Positions 1 to 7,715 of a stretch of 64,000 bases of DNA are shown here, piece after piece; the first letter of the stretch is position 1; every line of letters begins with the position of its first letter. The notes under the pieces were generated by a model. That model saw nothing but the letters and a program-made list of their open reading frames with translations, was not told the DNA's origin and did not search any database. Both the position numbers and the translations under genes were made by a program. This DNA comes from an uncultured Chitinophaga sp. (lineage in GTDB: Bacteria; Bacteroidota; Bacteroidia; Chitinophagales; Chitinophagaceae), in the NCBI RefSeq assembly GCF_946479755.1, contig NZ_CAMLHC010000016.1, forward strand, positions 127,485 through 191,484, read 5' to 3'.

Positions 1-91
1 GTATCTCCTAAATCGATTTTCTACAGGCAATTAAGGTGGACAATTAACATAAACATAAAACAGGGGGCCCTGCGGAAACCCTTCCAGCAAC

Positions 92-99
92 TACCTTTG
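92..99 (+). promoter_or_regulatory. Putative -7 element TACCTTTG
   Basis: TACCTTTG fits the Bacteroidota -7 consensus TAnnTTTG and lies about 40 bases before the phosphatase start at 141. I see no clear TTTG -33 element at the expected distance, so the call rests on the -7 match alone. Confidence 0.4.
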
Positions 100-140
100 C
101 CCCTTCTTTTTTCCTGGTTAAGCCGTTAAAATTCAGACAA

Positions 141-1997
141 TTGAAAAAAATTCTTCTTTTATGCAGCGCGTGGTTGTCGGTTAACACCTACGCCCAAACG
201 AAAACCTACACCCTGGCCAACGCCCACTCCCATAACGACTATGAACGTAAAACGCCTTTTTACCAGGCTGCAGCCCTGCAATTTGGCTATATCGAGGCTG
301 ACATTCACCTGAAAGACGGCGAGCTGTATGTGGCCCATGACAGCAAGGACATCAGGGCCGGCCGTACTTTTAAAACACTGTACCTCGAACCGGTAGTCCG
401 GCAGTTTGCGCTGAACGACGGTAAAGCTTATGCAGACGGCACTCCCCTGCGGCTGCTGATAGATATTAAAACCGCCGGCGTTCCTACGTTACAGGCGCTG
501 CAAGCCTTACTGCTTCCCTATCGTCAGTACTTCGATCCGTCTGTTAACCCTAATGCCGTGCAGGTGATCCTTTCCGGCAATATCCCGCCGGCAGGCGCAT
601 GGGGCGACTTTGACAAGCTCTTTTACTTCGACGGCCGCCCCGACAGCACCTACCCCGCTGCCGTAAAACAACGTGTAGCGCTGGTGAGCACTGACTTTCA
701 CCAGTATAGCAAATGGAACGGCAAAGGCACTTTCCTGCCGGCAGAACTGGAAAAAGTGAAAGGCGTTATCGCCAAAGTGCACCAGCAGGGCTTTCCTTTC
801 CGCTTCTGGGGTGCGCCTTCCGCAAAGACATGTTACTATAAACTCATGGATCTGGGCGCAGATGTGATCGGCACCGACTACCCCGAGGAACTGGCGGACG
901 TACTGCACAATACTACCCGTAACAGCACCGGCAACCTGCCGGTACATCCCGTATATACGCCGACGTATGCGTCGGACGCCACCCGCGTGAAATCCAAAAA
1001 CGTGATCCTGTTCATCGGCGACGGCACCGGCCTGGCGGAGATGTTCGCCGGTTACACTGCCAACAAAGGTGATCTGAACTTATTCCGGATGCGGCGCCTG
1101 GGATTATCCAAAACCGCGTCTACCGATAATTACCATACAGATTCCGCTGCAGGCGCCACTGCGTTGAGCACCGGCAGCAAAACCAACAACCGGGAAATCG
1201 GTATGGACAATACCTACCATGCTATCCCGGTATTGCCGGAGATACTGGCTGCCAAAGGCATTCCCAGCGGCGTGATTGTTACCGAAGAAATCACCGGCGC
1301 CACCCCTGCCGGCTTTTACGGTCACACAGCCGATCGTGATAACACCCAGGTACTTCATCAGCAGCTGATCAACAGTAAACTGCAGCTGGCTGTTGGCGGT
1401 GGTAAAGAAGACTTCGCCCGCGATGTGAAGGGAGACCTGCGGCAGACCCTTGCCCAGTCCGGCATCCGTTTCTATGATGACCTTGGTGCCTGGGACGCTG
1501 CCACACAAGGCCGTACCCTCGTTATCCTTTCCGACAAGACCGTTACCTCCATGCGTGATGGCCGTGGTGCGTACCTCAAAGACGCGCTGAAGAAAGCATT
1601 ACAGCAGCTCAGCGCTTCCGGCAAAGGTTTTTTCCTGATGGTAGAAGGCTCCCGCATCGATCATGGCGGGCATCACAATGATCTTGACTATCTCGTACGG
1701 GAGATGCTCGACTTCGACGATACCATCGGCGAGGCGCTGCGTTTCGCGGATAAAGACAAACAGACCACGATCGTTGTCACGGCAGACCATGAAACAGGCG
1801 GTCTGGCACTGATGGACGGCAGCATTGCCGATGGCACGCTGCGCGGCCATTTCGCCACCAACGACCACACCGGCATTCCGGTGATGGTGTTTGCTTACGG
1901 GCCTAACAGCCAGGATTTCCAGGGCGTATATGAGAATAATGAAATCTTTAAAAAGATATTAACCGCCATGGGGGTTGCTCGCAAAGCAGCTAAGTAA
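141..1997 (+). CDS. Secreted PI-PLC/GDPD-like and alkaline phosphatase fusion protein
   Basis: The 618-residue product starts at TTG with a signal peptide ending near YAQT. Residues about 25-265 look like an uncharacterised PI-PLC/glycerophosphodiesterase-type domain: HSHNDYE near the start, then EADIHL and VAHD, the usual acid-base and metal positions. From about residue 288 (KNVILFIGDGTG) a complete alkaline phosphatase domain follows, with the nucleophile in DSAAGATA (Ser335) and metal-ligand motifs HTADR, DHGGHHND and TADHETGG. It probably releases phosphate from organic phosphates, perhaps glycerophosphodiesters, in the periplasm or outside. The two domains could act in sequence (diester, then monoester), which is inference. 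A PHO-box-like control site was not recognised. Confidence 0.88.
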   Translation: MKKILLLCSAWLSVNTYAQTKTYTLANAHSHNDYERKTPFYQAAALQFGYIEADIHLKDGELYVAHDSKDIRAGRTFKTLYLEPVVRQFALNDGKAYADGTPLRLLIDIKTAGVPTLQALQALLLPYRQYFDPSVNPNAVQVILSGNIPPAGAWGDFDKLFYFDGRPDSTYPAAVKQRVALVSTDFHQYSKWNGKGTFLPAELEKVKGVIAKVHQQGFPFRFWGAPSAKTCYYKLMDLGADVIGTDYPEELADVLHNTTRNSTGNLPVHPVYTPTYASDATRVKSKNVILFIGDGTGLAEMFAGYTANKGDLNLFRMRRLGLSKTASTDNYHTDSAAGATALSTGSKTNNREIGMDNTYHAIPVLPEILAAKGIPSGVIVTEEITGATPAGFYGHTADRDNTQVLHQQLINSKLQLAVGGGKEDFARDVKGDLRQTLAQSGIRFYDDLGAWDAATQGRTLVILSDKTVTSMRDGRGAYLKDALKKALQQLSASGKGFFLMVEGSRIDHGGHHNDLDYLVREMLDFDDTIGEALRFADKDKQTTIVVTADHETGGLALMDGSIADGTLRGHFATNDHTGIPVMVFAYGPNSQDFQGVYENNEIFKKILTAMGVARKAAK

Positions 1998-2035
1998 GCA
2001 AAGGAGCAAAGATTTTTTTAGCGCCCTTTGCTTAC
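1994..2035. terminator. Inverted repeat spanning two convergent stop codons
   Basis: GTAAGCAAAGG (1994-2004) pairs perfectly with CCTTTGCTTAC (2025-2035) around a 20-base loop that contains a run of seven T. It covers the stop of the phosphatase gene and the last codons of the convergent Nudix gene. It may end transcription from both sides, but the T run lies in the loop, so this is not a textbook intrinsic terminator. Confidence 0.45.
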
Positions 2036-2677
2036 TTTCTCCCTTTGCGTGAAATAATACGCGCCGCGTTTCGAGCTTAGTTTCTCTTTATCCGCTTGTT
2101 TCACCAGCAGGCCGGTGGCGAGCATTTTACGGCTGAAGTTCCGTTTGTCGAAGACCTGCCCGTGTACCGTTTCGTATAGGTGTTGCAGTTGCGGAATGGT
2201 GAACTTCGGCGGTAGCAGTTTAAACAGTAACGGAGGGTAGGAAGAGTGATACCTGATGTGTTGCAGGGTTTCCTGCAGCATATCGCGGTGTTCTGCGGAG
2301 AGGGAGGGTAATTCGTGAAAGAGATGCCATTGCGGGCTGCCGCTATGCAGGGGGAACAGCTTATCCCTGCGGATATGCATCAGTGAAAAGAATACGACGG
2401 AGGCGGTACGGTCACCGGCTGTACGCCTGGACGGGCCGAAGGCGCCCAGTTGTTGCCGGTGAACTTTCTCACGGCCGGTGAGTGTTTGCTGGATGCGGGC
2501 AGCCGTCTGGTCAAAATTTTCAGAGGCTTGCAGCCGGTCGCCGGGCAGACACCACCTGTTTTTCGGCGGACCATCAGGGTTCTTTACCAGTAGCAGTTTC
2601 AGGTCCTGACCGTCGAAGCCCAGGATAATGTGCACGACGGTCACCAACAGGGAAGACCTCCCGGTAGGATGTTTCAT
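2018..2677 (-). CDS. Nudix-domain protein with C-terminal winged helix, NrtR-like
   Basis: 219 residues. The N-terminal half (about 1-140) has the Nudix fold layout (VTVVHIILGF, then a PGDRLQASE stretch). In place of the catalytic REUxEE core the box reads RIQQTL, so the metal-binding glutamates are missing. The C-terminal part (about 150-215, FTIPQLQHLYETV..RNFSRKML..) matches the winged-helix module of NrtR/AraR-type Nudix regulators. It is therefore more likely a ligand-sensing transcription factor than a hydrolase; in known members the ligands are ADP-ribose or sugar derivatives. The target is unknown. The neighbours, a HAD sugar-phosphate enzyme and a phosphatase, would fit sugar or nucleotide metabolism. 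Confidence 0.8.
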   Translation of the reverse strand: MKHPTGRSSLLVTVVHIILGFDGQDLKLLLVKNPDGPPKNRWCLPGDRLQASENFDQTAARIQQTLTGREKVHRQQLGAFGPSRRTAGDRTASVVFFSLMHIRRDKLFPLHSGSPQWHLFHELPSLSAEHRDMLQETLQHIRYHSSYPPLLFKLLPPKFTIPQLQHLYETVHGQVFDKRNFSRKMLATGLLVKQADKEKLSSKRGAYYFTQREKVSKGR

Positions 2678-2741
2678 AACAGTTGAGCAGTTGTCGGCGG
2701 CAATTTATGGCACCCTGATGATATTAAAAAAAATCGTTGGG

Positions 2742-3395
2742 TTATACCGTCAGCAGTTGCTGCAGTACCGGATCGTGATAATCAGCCACAAAAGCACGGA
2801 TATTGGTGTAACGGGCAAACTCTTCCCGTGTGTGCATGGTGGTTAACGCGATGGCTTCCATTCCAGCATTCAGCGCGGCTTCCACGCCTTTAGGCGCATC
2901 TTCAAACACGATGCAGTCAGCCGGGGCAACGTTTAATGCCGCCGCGCATTTGAGGAACACTTCCGGATCCGGTTTGCTGGTGGTTACATCTTCCGCGCTG
3001 ACGATCGCCTTAAAAAAATGGCGCAGGTGCAGGTTATCGAGTACGTAGCTGATGTTAAAATTGTTGGCCGCAGAACCGATTCCCATAACGATACCTTTGG
3101 CCTCAGCTTCCCGGAGGAAATCCGGCAGTCCGGCTATCAGCTCAAGGTGAGGGCGGAAAGCCTCCTGGTAGGCCATCTCTTTCTGATGAGCAATGTCCAG
3201 CATTTCGGGCAGGGTAAAGCGGTCTTTTCCGAAAATGCGCACCAGCAGTTCTTCATTTTTACCATACATATGGCCTCTTACTTCTTCCCGGCTCATATTG
3301 GCGCCCAGCTTGTTTAACATGCTGTACCAGCCGTCCAGGTGAAACTCCATGTCGTTGATCATGGTCCCGTTGAGATCGAAAATAAACGCTTTCAT
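2742..3395 (-). CDS. HAD-family hydrolase/beta-phosphoglucomutase-like protein
   Basis: 217 residues, the normal size of the beta-phosphoglucomutase branch of HAD subfamily I. Motif I is FDLNGT at residues 6-11: the nucleophile Asp7 is present, but the +2 general acid/base Asp is Asn9. Motif II is the GSAAN region, motif III Lys is in TSKPDPEVF, and motif IV is VFEDAPKGVEAA. An alpha-helical cap lies at about 15-80. Substrate is probably a sugar phosphate or another small phosphomonoester. The gene is divergent from the RsbQ-like gene and shares a palindrome with it. A -7 match at 3401-3408 would place the transcript start within a few bases of the ATG, giving an almost leaderless mRNA. Confidence 0.85.
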   Translation of the reverse strand: MKAFIFDLNGTMINDMEFHLDGWYSMLNKLGANMSREEVRGHMYGKNEELLVRIFGKDRFTLPEMLDIAHQKEMAYQEAFRPHLELIAGLPDFLREAEAKGIVMGIGSAANNFNISYVLDNLHLRHFFKAIVSAEDVTTSKPDPEVFLKCAAALNVAPADCIVFEDAPKGVEAALNAGMEAIALTTMHTREEFARYTNIRAFVADYHDPVLQQLLTV

Positions 3396-3400
3396 GGCCG

Positions 3401-3408
3401 CAAAGATA
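3401..3408 (-). promoter_or_regulatory. Putative -7 element TATCTTTG for the HAD gene
   Basis: On the minus strand 3408-3401 reads TATCTTTG, an exact fit to TAnnTTTG, ending only five bases before the ATG at 3395. The predicted start point lies almost on the start codon. The flanking palindrome at 3411-3432 lies directly upstream. Confidence 0.5.
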
Positions 3409-3410
3409 AT

Positions 3411-3432
3411 AATAGTTCCAAACGGAACTATT
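3411..3432. promoter_or_regulatory. Perfect palindromic operator AATAGTTCC-AAAC-GGAACTATT
   Basis: Two perfect 9-base arms separated by AAAC lie between the divergent HAD and RsbQ-like genes. The site sits immediately upstream of TAnnTTTG -7 elements on both strands (3401-3408 minus, 3437-3444 plus), so a dimeric repressor bound here could block both promoters. The cognate regulator is unknown. The Nudix-wHTH protein encoded at 2018-2677 is the nearest candidate. Confidence 0.6.
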
Positions 3433-3436
3433 TACT

Positions 3437-3444
3437 TATATTTG
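3437..3444 (+). promoter_or_regulatory. Putative -7 element TATATTTG for the RsbQ-like gene
   Basis: TATATTTG fits TAnnTTTG and lies five bases past the end of the palindrome at 3411-3432, leaving a leader of about 65 bases before the ATG at 3516. No TTTG -33 box is seen at the expected distance because the palindrome occupies that space. Confidence 0.5.
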
Positions 3445-3515
3445 AAAAGGTGACAGACCATTGTTATGAAAGCTGCTGCCGCAAGGCATCGCAAAAGACA
3501 AGCGCTAATTCACAA

Positions 3516-4316
3516 ATGGACCTCAGCAAGAAACATAATATCCATTTCGCCGGTAACCCTCATGCCGGTAAAACACTCGTATTTGGTCACGGCTTCGGCG
3601 TAGACCAGCAGTCTTTTTCGCAGATCGTTCCCGCTTTTGAACAGGATTACCGCATTATACTGTATGACAATGCAGGCGGCGGCCAGGCGGACCTTTCTTC
3701 GTATAGCTATCAACGTTATGAAACACTGGAAGGTTATGTGACAGACCTGACGGCTATCATGGCTTTAGCGCAGGGGACGCCGGCAACTTTCATCGGGCAT
3801 TCTGTAAGCGGCATGATAGGGCTGATGGCAGCCAACCGCCAGCCGCATCTGTTCGACAAACTGGTGCTGATAGGTTCCAGTCCCCGCTATCTCGATGACC
3901 AACCCACCTCCTATACCGGCGGGTTTAACGAAGCGGCCCTTCAGTCATTGTTTGAAGCCATGCAGACCAACTACGAAGCGTGGGTGATTGGCTTTTCGCC
4001 ACAGGCTATGCGCAATGCGGACAGGCCGGAGCTGGCAGATCAGTTTGCCCGTTCCCTGCAGGCGCTGCGGCCGGATATTGCGCTGGCAGTGGCCAAGGCT
4101 ATCTTTTTCCTGGATCACCGGAAGGAACTGCCCAAAGTGACAAAGCCAACGCTTATCATCCAGACGGCCAACGACATCGTCGTGCCCGCAGTTGTCAGTG
4201 AATACATGGAACGGCATATCCCCGGCAGTAAAAGAATTACCATAAACGCACAAGGACATTTTCCACAGATCAGCGCACCAGGTGAAATCATCGCTGCACT
4301 GCAATCATTTGTATAG
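3516..4316 (+). CDS. RsbQ/KAI2-type alpha/beta hydrolase
   Basis: 266 residues from ATG 3516. A longer reading frame exists upstream, but the conserved start MDLSKKHNIHFAG fits the family and the extension would run back into the HAD gene. The fold is a compact alpha/beta hydrolase. Ser96 lies in GHSVSG, Asp220 in TANDIVVP and His248 in GHFPQ, almost exactly the spacing of the Bacillus RsbQ triad (Ser96, Asp219, His247) and close to plant KAI2/D14. RsbQ works with the PAS-containing phosphatase RsbP in energy-stress signalling, probably by handling a hydrophobic small molecule. The next gene, 26 bases on, encodes a GAF/PAS-like protein, which fits such a partner, although no PP2C domain is attached. 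Confidence 0.85.
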   Translation: MDLSKKHNIHFAGNPHAGKTLVFGHGFGVDQQSFSQIVPAFEQDYRIILYDNAGGGQADLSSYSYQRYETLEGYVTDLTAIMALAQGTPATFIGHSVSGMIGLMAANRQPHLFDKLVLIGSSPRYLDDQPTSYTGGFNEAALQSLFEAMQTNYEAWVIGFSPQAMRNADRPELADQFARSLQALRPDIALAVAKAIFFLDHRKELPKVTKPTLIIQTANDIVVPAVVSEYMERHIPGSKRITINAQGHFPQISAPGEIIAALQSFV

Positions 4317-4342
4317 TTTATTCAGCCTTTAATCTTTATACC

Positions 4343-5182
4343 GTGATTAAATGGGAAAGTAAAGCACTCGATTTTATCAACCAGACCAGCCGCTGGGACA
4401 AGGAGAAACACATTTCCTCTTTTCTGGCGTTCAGCATTTCGCTGGTCAAAAATCTCCTGCTGGCAGATGTGGCGCTGCAACTGGAATTCGAAAACGAACA
4501 TTCCGCCAAAGTAAAAAACGCCTCTCCCAACTTTCACAACGGGGCCGTGGTGAACCCGGACCCGGTAAGGCAGCTGCTGTATCGCAATGCTTTCAAAACG
4601 ATTTACTGGACTGAGTTTCCGGCCGACAACCCGCTAAAGGACCAGTTAGAGGACCTGCTTTGCGCAGTGATCATCCCCATCAATATCGAGCCACATAACA
4701 GCCTGTTACTCCTGGGGTGGTCGGACCCGCAGGACTTTGACGCCGGTTTCCAGGATTGTATTGAAACCATCCGCCTGCGGTTGAAGGAGATCCTTAGCCA
4801 AACACAGGAGCGTCTGTATTTCCAGGGCATCGCCGTGAGGTTTGCCGCCATTTTACACAGCCTGCCCCACGCGGTGGTATTTATCAACAATGACGGTTAT
4901 GCAGGCTGGGTAAATCAGAAAGCGGCGGACATACTGGAGCTGGCGGGGCCGGGAGAACAGCTGCCGGCCATACTCTCCGATGCGATGACGCACCTGCGGA
5001 ACAAAGCGATGAACACGGAAGACATTTATAACACCGCGATACAGTTGTTTGCATCGCCGGAGAACACGATCAGCGGATGGGAATGGAAAATAGATGGCGA
5101 ATCACCGAAAACGTACCGGGTATCCTGCCTGCCGGTGGCCTCCCAGCGCATCAGTGGCCGGCTGTGGATCTTCGAAGAATAA
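4343..5182 (+). CDS. GAF/PAS-like sensory protein without output domain
   Basis: 279 residues from a GTG start; no earlier ATG is in frame. Residues about 15-150 resemble a GAF domain (LVKNLLLADVALQLEFE..., LLLLGWSDPQDFD). A short helical linker (IETIRLRLKEILSQTQERL) leads to a PAS-like domain at about 165-279, recognisable from ILHSLPHAVVFINNDGYAGWVNQKAADIL and the final strand GRLWIFEE. No kinase, PP2C, GGDEF or DNA-binding domain is present, so it must act through a partner. Being co-directional with and close to the RsbQ-like hydrolase, it is a candidate receptor for that enzyme's product. The domain calls are from pattern only. Confidence 0.7.
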   Translation: MIKWESKALDFINQTSRWDKEKHISSFLAFSISLVKNLLLADVALQLEFENEHSAKVKNASPNFHNGAVVNPDPVRQLLYRNAFKTIYWTEFPADNPLKDQLEDLLCAVIIPINIEPHNSLLLLGWSDPQDFDAGFQDCIETIRLRLKEILSQTQERLYFQGIAVRFAAILHSLPHAVVFINNDGYAGWVNQKAADILELAGPGEQLPAILSDAMTHLRNKAMNTEDIYNTAIQLFASPENTISGWEWKIDGESPKTYRVSCLPVASQRISGRLWIFEE

Positions 5183-5186
5183 CGGG

Positions 5187-6290
5187 TTAAATTTTGCGCC
5201 ACAGGAAATAAAAAACACTGCCCTGGCCGGGTTGTGATTCTGCCCATACCTTACCTCCCTGTTCTTCCACCAGCATTTTAAAAATATTCAGGCCGATACC
5301 GGAGCCTTCTTCCTTACCATGGTAGTCCAGCCGCTCAAACAGGCGGAACACGCGGTCTGTGTCCCGCTGTTGCATACCCGGACCATTGTCTTTCACATAA
5401 AACTCATAAAACTCATCGCGGTCTGTGACGCCCACAGCGATCCAGCCATCCGGTTTATCATTGTATTTGATGGCGTTGGAAATGAGGTTCTGAAATATCT
5501 GCTGCAGTTTCAGCCGGTTGGCCGTGATCACGGGCAGCCGCCCATCCGCCACAATACGGACATTGGGAGGCGGGAACAACAACCGGGCAATATCGGTGAT
5601 GAGGATATTCACATCTACGGTTTCCGTAGCGCCGCCCGTATCGTTCTGGCGGGCATAGTCCAGGATGGCCGAGATCATTTCCGTGAGATGATTGGCAGCA
5701 CTCAATACGGTGCCCATCTGGTCTTTTATCTCCGGCGACTGTTGTATACAGTCTTCTTCACTGATCATGCCCAGCAGGCTGATGGCCCCTGCCAGCGGGG
5801 ACTTCAGGTCATGGGCCACCATATAGGTAAACCGTTCCAGTTGTTTGTTGATTTTCTCTTTCTCCTCGATGGCGTCTTTCAGTTCCCGGCGGGAAAAATA
5901 TAACTTCTCAAATACGTTCACTTTGGCGCGGGTAACGTTTACGTCGAGTGGTTTGGAGAGGTAGTCCACCGCGCCGGCGGAAAATCCGCGGATAACATTT
6001 TGTTCCTCTTTGTTGATAGCGGTGACGAAGATGATAGAGATATCGCGTGTTTTGGGATTGAGCTGTAGCAGGCGGGCCACTTCATAACCGTCCATTTCCG
6101 GCATCTGCACATCGAGGAGTATCAGGCCGATATCGTTGTTGCGCAGCACTGTTTTCAACGCTTCGTTACCTGACGTGGCGAGGTAAAAGCAGCGGTTGTC
6201 CCCTTCCAGCATCCGTTGCAGGGAGATCAGGTTCTCCATTTTATCATCTACCAGTAAAATGGAAAAGCGGTTCAGCGGATCAGCCGTCAT
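5187..6290 (-). CDS. Response regulator-histidine kinase (REC-HisKA-HATPase)
   Basis: 367 residues. REC domain at about 8-125 with phospho-acceptor Asp in LLDVQMPEMDGYEVA and the distal Lys in SKPLDV. A short coiled coil (RRELKDAIEEKEKINKQLE) follows, then HisKA with H-box VAHDLKSPLAG near residue 160, and an HATPase domain with N-box NLISNAIKYND and G-boxes DNGPGM and GSGIGLNIF. No membrane segment, so it is cytoplasmic. Its start overlaps the end of the CheB-like gene by 11 bases, so it is co-translated with the block above it. The REC-first order suggests it relays phosphate from the large hybrid kinase or the small regulators nearby; that is inference. Confidence 0.9.
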   Translation of the reverse strand: MTADPLNRFSILLVDDKMENLISLQRMLEGDNRCFYLATSGNEALKTVLRNNDIGLILLDVQMPEMDGYEVARLLQLNPKTRDISIIFVTAINKEEQNVIRGFSAGAVDYLSKPLDVNVTRAKVNVFEKLYFSRRELKDAIEEKEKINKQLERFTYMVAHDLKSPLAGAISLLGMISEEDCIQQSPEIKDQMGTVLSAANHLTEMISAILDYARQNDTGGATETVDVNILITDIARLLFPPPNVRIVADGRLPVITANRLKLQQIFQNLISNAIKYNDKPDGWIAVGVTDRDEFYEFYVKDNGPGMQQRDTDRVFRLFERLDYHGKEEGSGIGLNIFKMLVEEQGGKVWAESQPGQGSVFYFLWRKI

Positions 6291-6867
6291 GTTCTGCGCT
6301 CATTTTCAGTTCAGTTAAAAAATGTATCATTTCTGTGATATTCATGGGTTGTGCCTCCGGGCAGCGGTCGAGGGCTGCCTGCGGCATGGTGTCAAATAAA
6401 GCCGTTGCGGGGTCCTGCACGATGCCGGCGCCGCCCGCCGCAATGATCTGCTGGATGCCTGCGGCGCCATCCTTACTGGCGCCGCTGAGCAATATGCCCG
6501 CAGCGCGGGGCCCGTAAACTGCCGCTACGCTGGCAAAACTCACGTCGATCGACGGGCGGCTGTAATGCAACGGCTCCGAATAGTCCAGTGAAAAGGTACC
6601 ATCGTCTTCTATCAGCAGGTGATAGTTCTGCGGGGCGAGGTATATCCTGCGGCGTAATACCGGCTGTTTGTCTTCCGGTTCGATGATGGGCGCTTTGAGC
6701 GACAGCAGCCGGTCCAGATCGCTGGGCACATTCTTCAGCCGGTGTACAATGATCATCATGGTGCAATCGATAGAAACCGGTAATTGTTCCAGCAATTCGG
6801 CCAGTACCGGCAGACTGCCGGCGGAGCCACCAATAACAATCATATCATATGGAGAATTTATCTGCAA
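6280..6867 (-). CDS. Stand-alone CheB-type methylesterase
   Basis: 195 residues, only the catalytic CheB domain without the usual REC domain. The serine nucleophile lies in VIGGSAGS (residues about 11-18), the His in IIVHRLKN and the Asp in GASKDGAAG, matching the CheB triad order. I chose TTG 6867 because it keeps the full first beta strand; an ATG at 6843 would begin directly at MIVIGG. The stop overlaps the kinase gene by 11 bases and the CheR-like gene ends four bases upstream. No chemoreceptors, CheA or CheW lie in the window, so it probably acts on a non-chemotaxis target or serves a signalling role. Confidence 0.88.
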   Translation of the reverse strand: MQINSPYDMIVIGGSAGSLPVLAELLEQLPVSIDCTMMIIVHRLKNVPSDLDRLLSLKAPIIEPEDKQPVLRRRIYLAPQNYHLLIEDDGTFSLDYSEPLHYSRPSIDVSFASVAAVYGPRAAGILLSGASKDGAAGIQQIIAAGGAGIVQDPATALFDTMPQAALDRCPEAQPMNITEMIHFLTELKMSAEHDG

Positions 6868-6870
6868 GAT

Positions 6871-7692
6871 TTAGCTTTTACGTCTGAAAATTTTATGGAC
6901 GGGGCTGACACTGTCAAACCGCGTACTTTCTTCTGAGAACATCATCGATTCTTTCAGCCCCAGGACGAGATAGCCAAGGGGCGCCAGGCTGTCGTAAAAC
7001 AACCGCAGCACACGGTCCTGCAACTGCCGGTTGAAATAGATAAATACGTTCCGGCAGCAGATCAGCTGGAACTCATTAAACACCTGATCGGTGACGAGGT
7101 TATGCTGAAAGAAAAGGATGTTGCGGCGCAGCGCCGGCTGTATGACAGCATGCTCATTGTCTGCCGTATAATAATTGGAGAAGTCTTCCCTTCCGCCTGA
7201 CAGCAGGTAGTTCTGGGTATAGTCTTTCATACACTTCAGGGGTATCTGGGCTTTTTCCGCTTTGTGAAGGCTGACGGTATTAAGATCAGTGGCATAAATA
7301 CGGCAGCGTTCCAGCAGGCCCGCTTCCTGCAGCAGGATGATCATGGAAAATACTTCTTCGCCTGTAGCGCAGCCGGCATGCCATATGTTGATGGTAGGAT
7401 AAGTGGCCAGCCGCGGCAATACCTGTTCCCGCAATGTTTTATAGAAGAGCGGATCACGGAACATTTCCGTTACATTGACCGTGATGAACTGCGCCATACG
7501 TTCAAAGAAGGTGGCATCCTGCAGCAGCCTGTCGGAGAGCTCTGTTATTTCCTCCACACAGGCATGTCCCATAAAACGCTGAAAGCGGCGTTTCAGGGAC
7601 GACCGCGCGTAATCGCTGAAGTCGTAACCATACTGCCGGTGAATAAGGCGTACCAGCCTATCCAGCTCTTCGTTACTGATTTCTTGTATCAT
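6871..7692 (-). CDS. CheR-type methyltransferase
   Basis: 273 residues. An N-terminal helical CheR_N domain (about 1-75, LVRLIHRQYGYDFSDYARSSLKRR) precedes an SAM-dependent methyltransferase domain with HAGCATGEEVFSMIILLQEAGL (motif I) and ICCRNVFIYFNRQLQ (CheR signature near 215-235). It should methylate glutamates on a receptor-like protein. It sits between the hybrid kinase and the CheB-like gene with small gaps, so the four genes 7716-10274, 6871-7692, 6280-6867 and 5187-6290 look like one transcription unit. Paired CheB/CheR with kinases but without chemoreceptors is a recurrent Bacteroidota arrangement whose targets are poorly defined. Confidence 0.9.
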   Translation of the reverse strand: MIQEISNEELDRLVRLIHRQYGYDFSDYARSSLKRRFQRFMGHACVEEITELSDRLLQDATFFERMAQFITVNVTEMFRDPLFYKTLREQVLPRLATYPTINIWHAGCATGEEVFSMIILLQEAGLLERCRIYATDLNTVSLHKAEKAQIPLKCMKDYTQNYLLSGGREDFSNYYTADNEHAVIQPALRRNILFFQHNLVTDQVFNEFQLICCRNVFIYFNRQLQDRVLRLFYDSLAPLGYLVLGLKESMMFSEESTRFDSVSPVHKIFRRKS

Positions 7693-7715
7693 AGGTATCG
7701 GAAGTATTTATCATT

